Shown here: one piece after another, positions 62,454 to 64,000 of the stretch
How the letters are laid out: every line of letters starts with the position of its first letter
Numbering within the stretch: the stretch's first letter is position 1
Assembly (NCBI GenBank): GCA_964457545.1
Contig: CAYWEN010000004.1
Coordinates: forward strand, 62,001-126,000
Direction of reading: 5' to 3'
DNA: 64,000 nt
Source of the DNA: JAGGTJ01 sp964457545
GTDB lineage: Bacteria; Desulfobacterota; DSM-4660; Desulfatiglandales; Desulfatiglandaceae
Translations under genes and position numbers: made by a program
The notes under the pieces: generated by a model
Databases searched by the model: none
What the model was told of the DNA's origin: nothing
Seen by the model: the letters and a program-made list of their open reading frames with translations, nothing else

Positions 62454-63704
62454 TCATCCTGTTCTGTGAAACACAACACACGAATTACATCCACCAAACC
62501 CGAATGCATTTTTCAGCACGTATTCCTGTAATAATGATCGTGCGTCATCTGGTACACAATCCATATCTATGGAAGGATCATAACAATAGTTAATGGTTGG
62601 CAATACCCTGTTTTCAATCATTCCCTTGACAGTAAATACGGTTTCAATGGCACTTGATGCGCCCATGGCATGGCCGATAAGAGACTTGTTGGCTGTGACA
62701 GGGGGGATTCTGTCCCCGAACACATCCTTGAGTGCATTGAATTCCACCTTGTCTCCTGTTCTCGTTGATGTGGCGTGAGCGTTTACAGTATCTATCATCT
62801 CAGGTGTTATTTTTGCATCTTGAATAGCCTTTAACATGCACATTTTGATTGTATCCAGATTGGGTGCTACAAAGTGATGGGCATCCGAAGTCATTCCGTA
62901 GCCGGCTATTTCCACATCAAAGGAGATGCCATTGGATCTTGCAAATTCCTTTGTAGCAATAACAATACAGCCTGCACCTTCCGATATTACAAAGCCCCTG
63001 CGATTAAGGGAAAAGGGACGGCTTGCCTTACTGGGGTCTTCTTCCTCTTCATTGTCTTTATGAACAAATGCTCCGTTCATTGCAGCAAAACCTGCTACTA
63101 TAGGTTCTACCAGGGCAAAGTCAGCTGCGCCGCATATGGCAATATCAGCCTTTCCGGCCTCCAGGAGCATTGATCCCATAATTATTGATGTAAGGCCTGT
63201 GGCGCATGCAGTTATTGTGGATGTTATAGGGCCGGTAGAACCAATAAGGATGGATATATTTCCTCCTACCATGTTTATACATGCATTGGGATTTGTAAAG
63301 GGGTGCGGCATTGCATTTTTTGATATAAGACGACGATCTGCCTTTAAAACCGCATCCAATCCTCCGATGGCAGAACTGTACGTTACTGCCACCCTTGATG
63401 AAATATCCGGTGTAATGTCAATCCCGCTCTTTTCCAGGGCACGCTGTACTGTAAGCAGGGCATACCTGAATATGGGGGATGTCCATTTTGCCTGTTCCCG
63501 CATACTGAGAAAAGGGTATGAAAGGTGATCTATGGGGTCTACTTCACCTGCAATATGGACCGGAAAGTTTTCAGGTAAAGGGAAACGGGTAAGATGCCCA
63601 ATCCCGCTTTCCCCTTTTACAGCCCTTTTCCATTGCATTTCCAAGTCTGTGCCAAGAGGTGAAACAGAATCATACCCTATGATAACCGCTGACCTGTTGC
63701 TCAT
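62454..63704 (-). CDS. Beta-ketoacyl synthase (KAS II/FabF-like) KS2
   Basis: 416 residues; weak ribosome binding site. Active-site C167 in TITACATGLT, HATST and GHAMGAS. Both KSs are catalytically complete, so this is not a KS/chain-length-factor pair of the classical kind. First gene in view of the operon; the R2 repeat lies 99 bases upstream. Confidence 0.88.
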   Translation of the reverse strand: MSNRSAVIIGYDSVSPLGTDLEMQWKRAVKGESGIGHLTRFPLPENFPVHIAGEVDPIDHLSYPFLSMREQAKWTSPIFRYALLTVQRALEKSGIDITPDISSRVAVTYSSAIGGLDAVLKADRRLISKNAMPHPFTNPNACINMVGGNISILIGSTGPITSTITACATGLTSIIMGSMLLEAGKADIAICGAADFALVEPIVAGFAAMNGAFVHKDNEEEEDPSKASRPFSLNRRGFVISEGAGCIVIATKEFARSNGISFDVEIAGYGMTSDAHHFVAPNLDTIKMCMLKAIQDAKITPEMIDTVNAHATSTRTGDKVEFNALKDVFGDRIPPVTANKSLIGHAMGASSAIETVFTVKGMIENRVLPTINYCYDPSIDMDCVPDDARSLLQEYVLKNAFGFGGCNSCVVFHRTG

Positions 63705-64000
63705 CTGATATCTTTTGTCTGTTATCTGAGGTTTGTAATTTTAAGGTTGTGTCAAGATGTTTTTTTATTGTATGGCTGAATCTTGTTGCCAGGTATGAGG
63801 TTATGGTATCAACTTAATAACAGGGGAATAACAGCGAATGTACCACCGGGGCAGTCGCTGTCAGAAAAACCTTCCTGCTACGGTTTATTGAGCTGTTACA
63901 GGTTCTGTATCTATTGATTTGTACGGCTTGAATCTTTCATGGCAAAAGATAAAATGCAATGGCCTGATCGCTTGGAGTAAATGATTCTGTCTTGTCAAAT
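63705..64000. other. Region upstream of the ketosynthase operon
   Basis: 296 bases to the window end. Holds the R2 copy and a TTGACA on the minus strand (63758-63775 region) without a good -10. No ORF seen. It is probably the promoter region of the KS operon unless more operon genes lie beyond the window. Confidence 0.4.
63803..63910 (+). repeat. R2 repeat, copy 2
   Basis: 108 bases with the ends TATCAACTTAATAACAGGGG and, reverse complemented, TAACAGCTCAATAAACCG. Contains CCACCGGGGCAG and CAGAAAAACCTTC as in copy 1 at 21327, without the central 30-base palindromic insert. It lies upstream of the KS2 gene. Confidence 0.7.

Noticed and set aside
61187..63704. KS/chain-length-factor pair of an aromatic type II PKS
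   Set aside because: Both ketosynthases keep the catalytic cysteine and both histidines, so neither is a classical chain-length factor.

Overview
This 64 kb window is chromosomal DNA from a Gram-negative, probably anaerobic, sulfur-metabolising bacterium. A Wza-type export protein, MCE/MlaD-type and YdbL-type lipoproteins and a YdbH/AsmA-like protein indicate an outer membrane. Rubrerythrin, a small siroheme sulfite reductase, a TAT-exported molybdopterin oxidoreductase, MenB and two hopanoid gene groups point to Desulfobacterota or a neighbouring lineage; this is inferred from gene content, with no marker phylogeny. The DNA looks moderately AT-rich and fairly uniform. There is no rRNA, CRISPR array or complete insertion sequence.

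Layout. 1-4774 (+): the end of an exopolysaccharide locus: tail of a tyrosine autokinase, Wza-like export protein, nucleotide-sugar dehydrogenase, and an ATP-sulfurylase-like/APS-kinase fusion with altered sulfurylase motifs. 5032-34671 (almost all -): menB, ydbL- and ydbH-like genes, a TauE/SafE permease, a second-type EF-G, an SLC13/ArsB-like permease, an oppBCDF-type ABC transporter without its binding protein, trmJ, a small sulfite reductase, a methyltransferase, a FapA/DUF342 protein, manB and manC (GDP-mannose supply), argJ, secA, an M23 peptidase, an amidohydrolase, an Mth938-like protein and an MCE lipoprotein. 34672-36873: an accessory island with a decayed REP-associated (Y1) transposase and a gene with an N-terminal motif seen in contractile-injection-system cargo proteins plus an HExxH site. 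36874-41185: LOG-family protein, beta-CASP nuclease, cold-shock protein with clear promoter and terminator, glycosyltransferase. 41296-47422: divergent hopanoid genes hpnH-hpnA (-) and hpnJ-hpnI-hpnK (+), predicted to extend hopanoids and build a cyclitol-ether head group. 47574-53923: helical-repeat lipoprotein, LsrF-like aldolase with a zinc dehydrogenase, OPRT-like and Nudix genes, tRNA-Pro(CGG) and the CCA-adding enzyme. 54744-59039: orphan molybdopterin oxidoreductase, transglutaminase-like protein, rubrerythrin. 59191-63704 (-): a tightly overlapping operon of two ketosynthases, a hot-dog thioesterase and a dehydratase/phosphopantetheinyl-transferase fusion.

Two features stand out. One is the KS-KS-TE-DH/PPTase operon, which looks like the core of a compact polyketide or polyene pathway without its own ACP or ketoreductase in view. 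The other is a set of small non-coding repeats with inverted ends. R1 (about 125 bp; three full and at least two partial copies) brackets both the injection-system-like gene with the transposase remnant and the orphan molybdoenzyme. R2 occurs twice, and two single-copy elements of similar architecture also occur.
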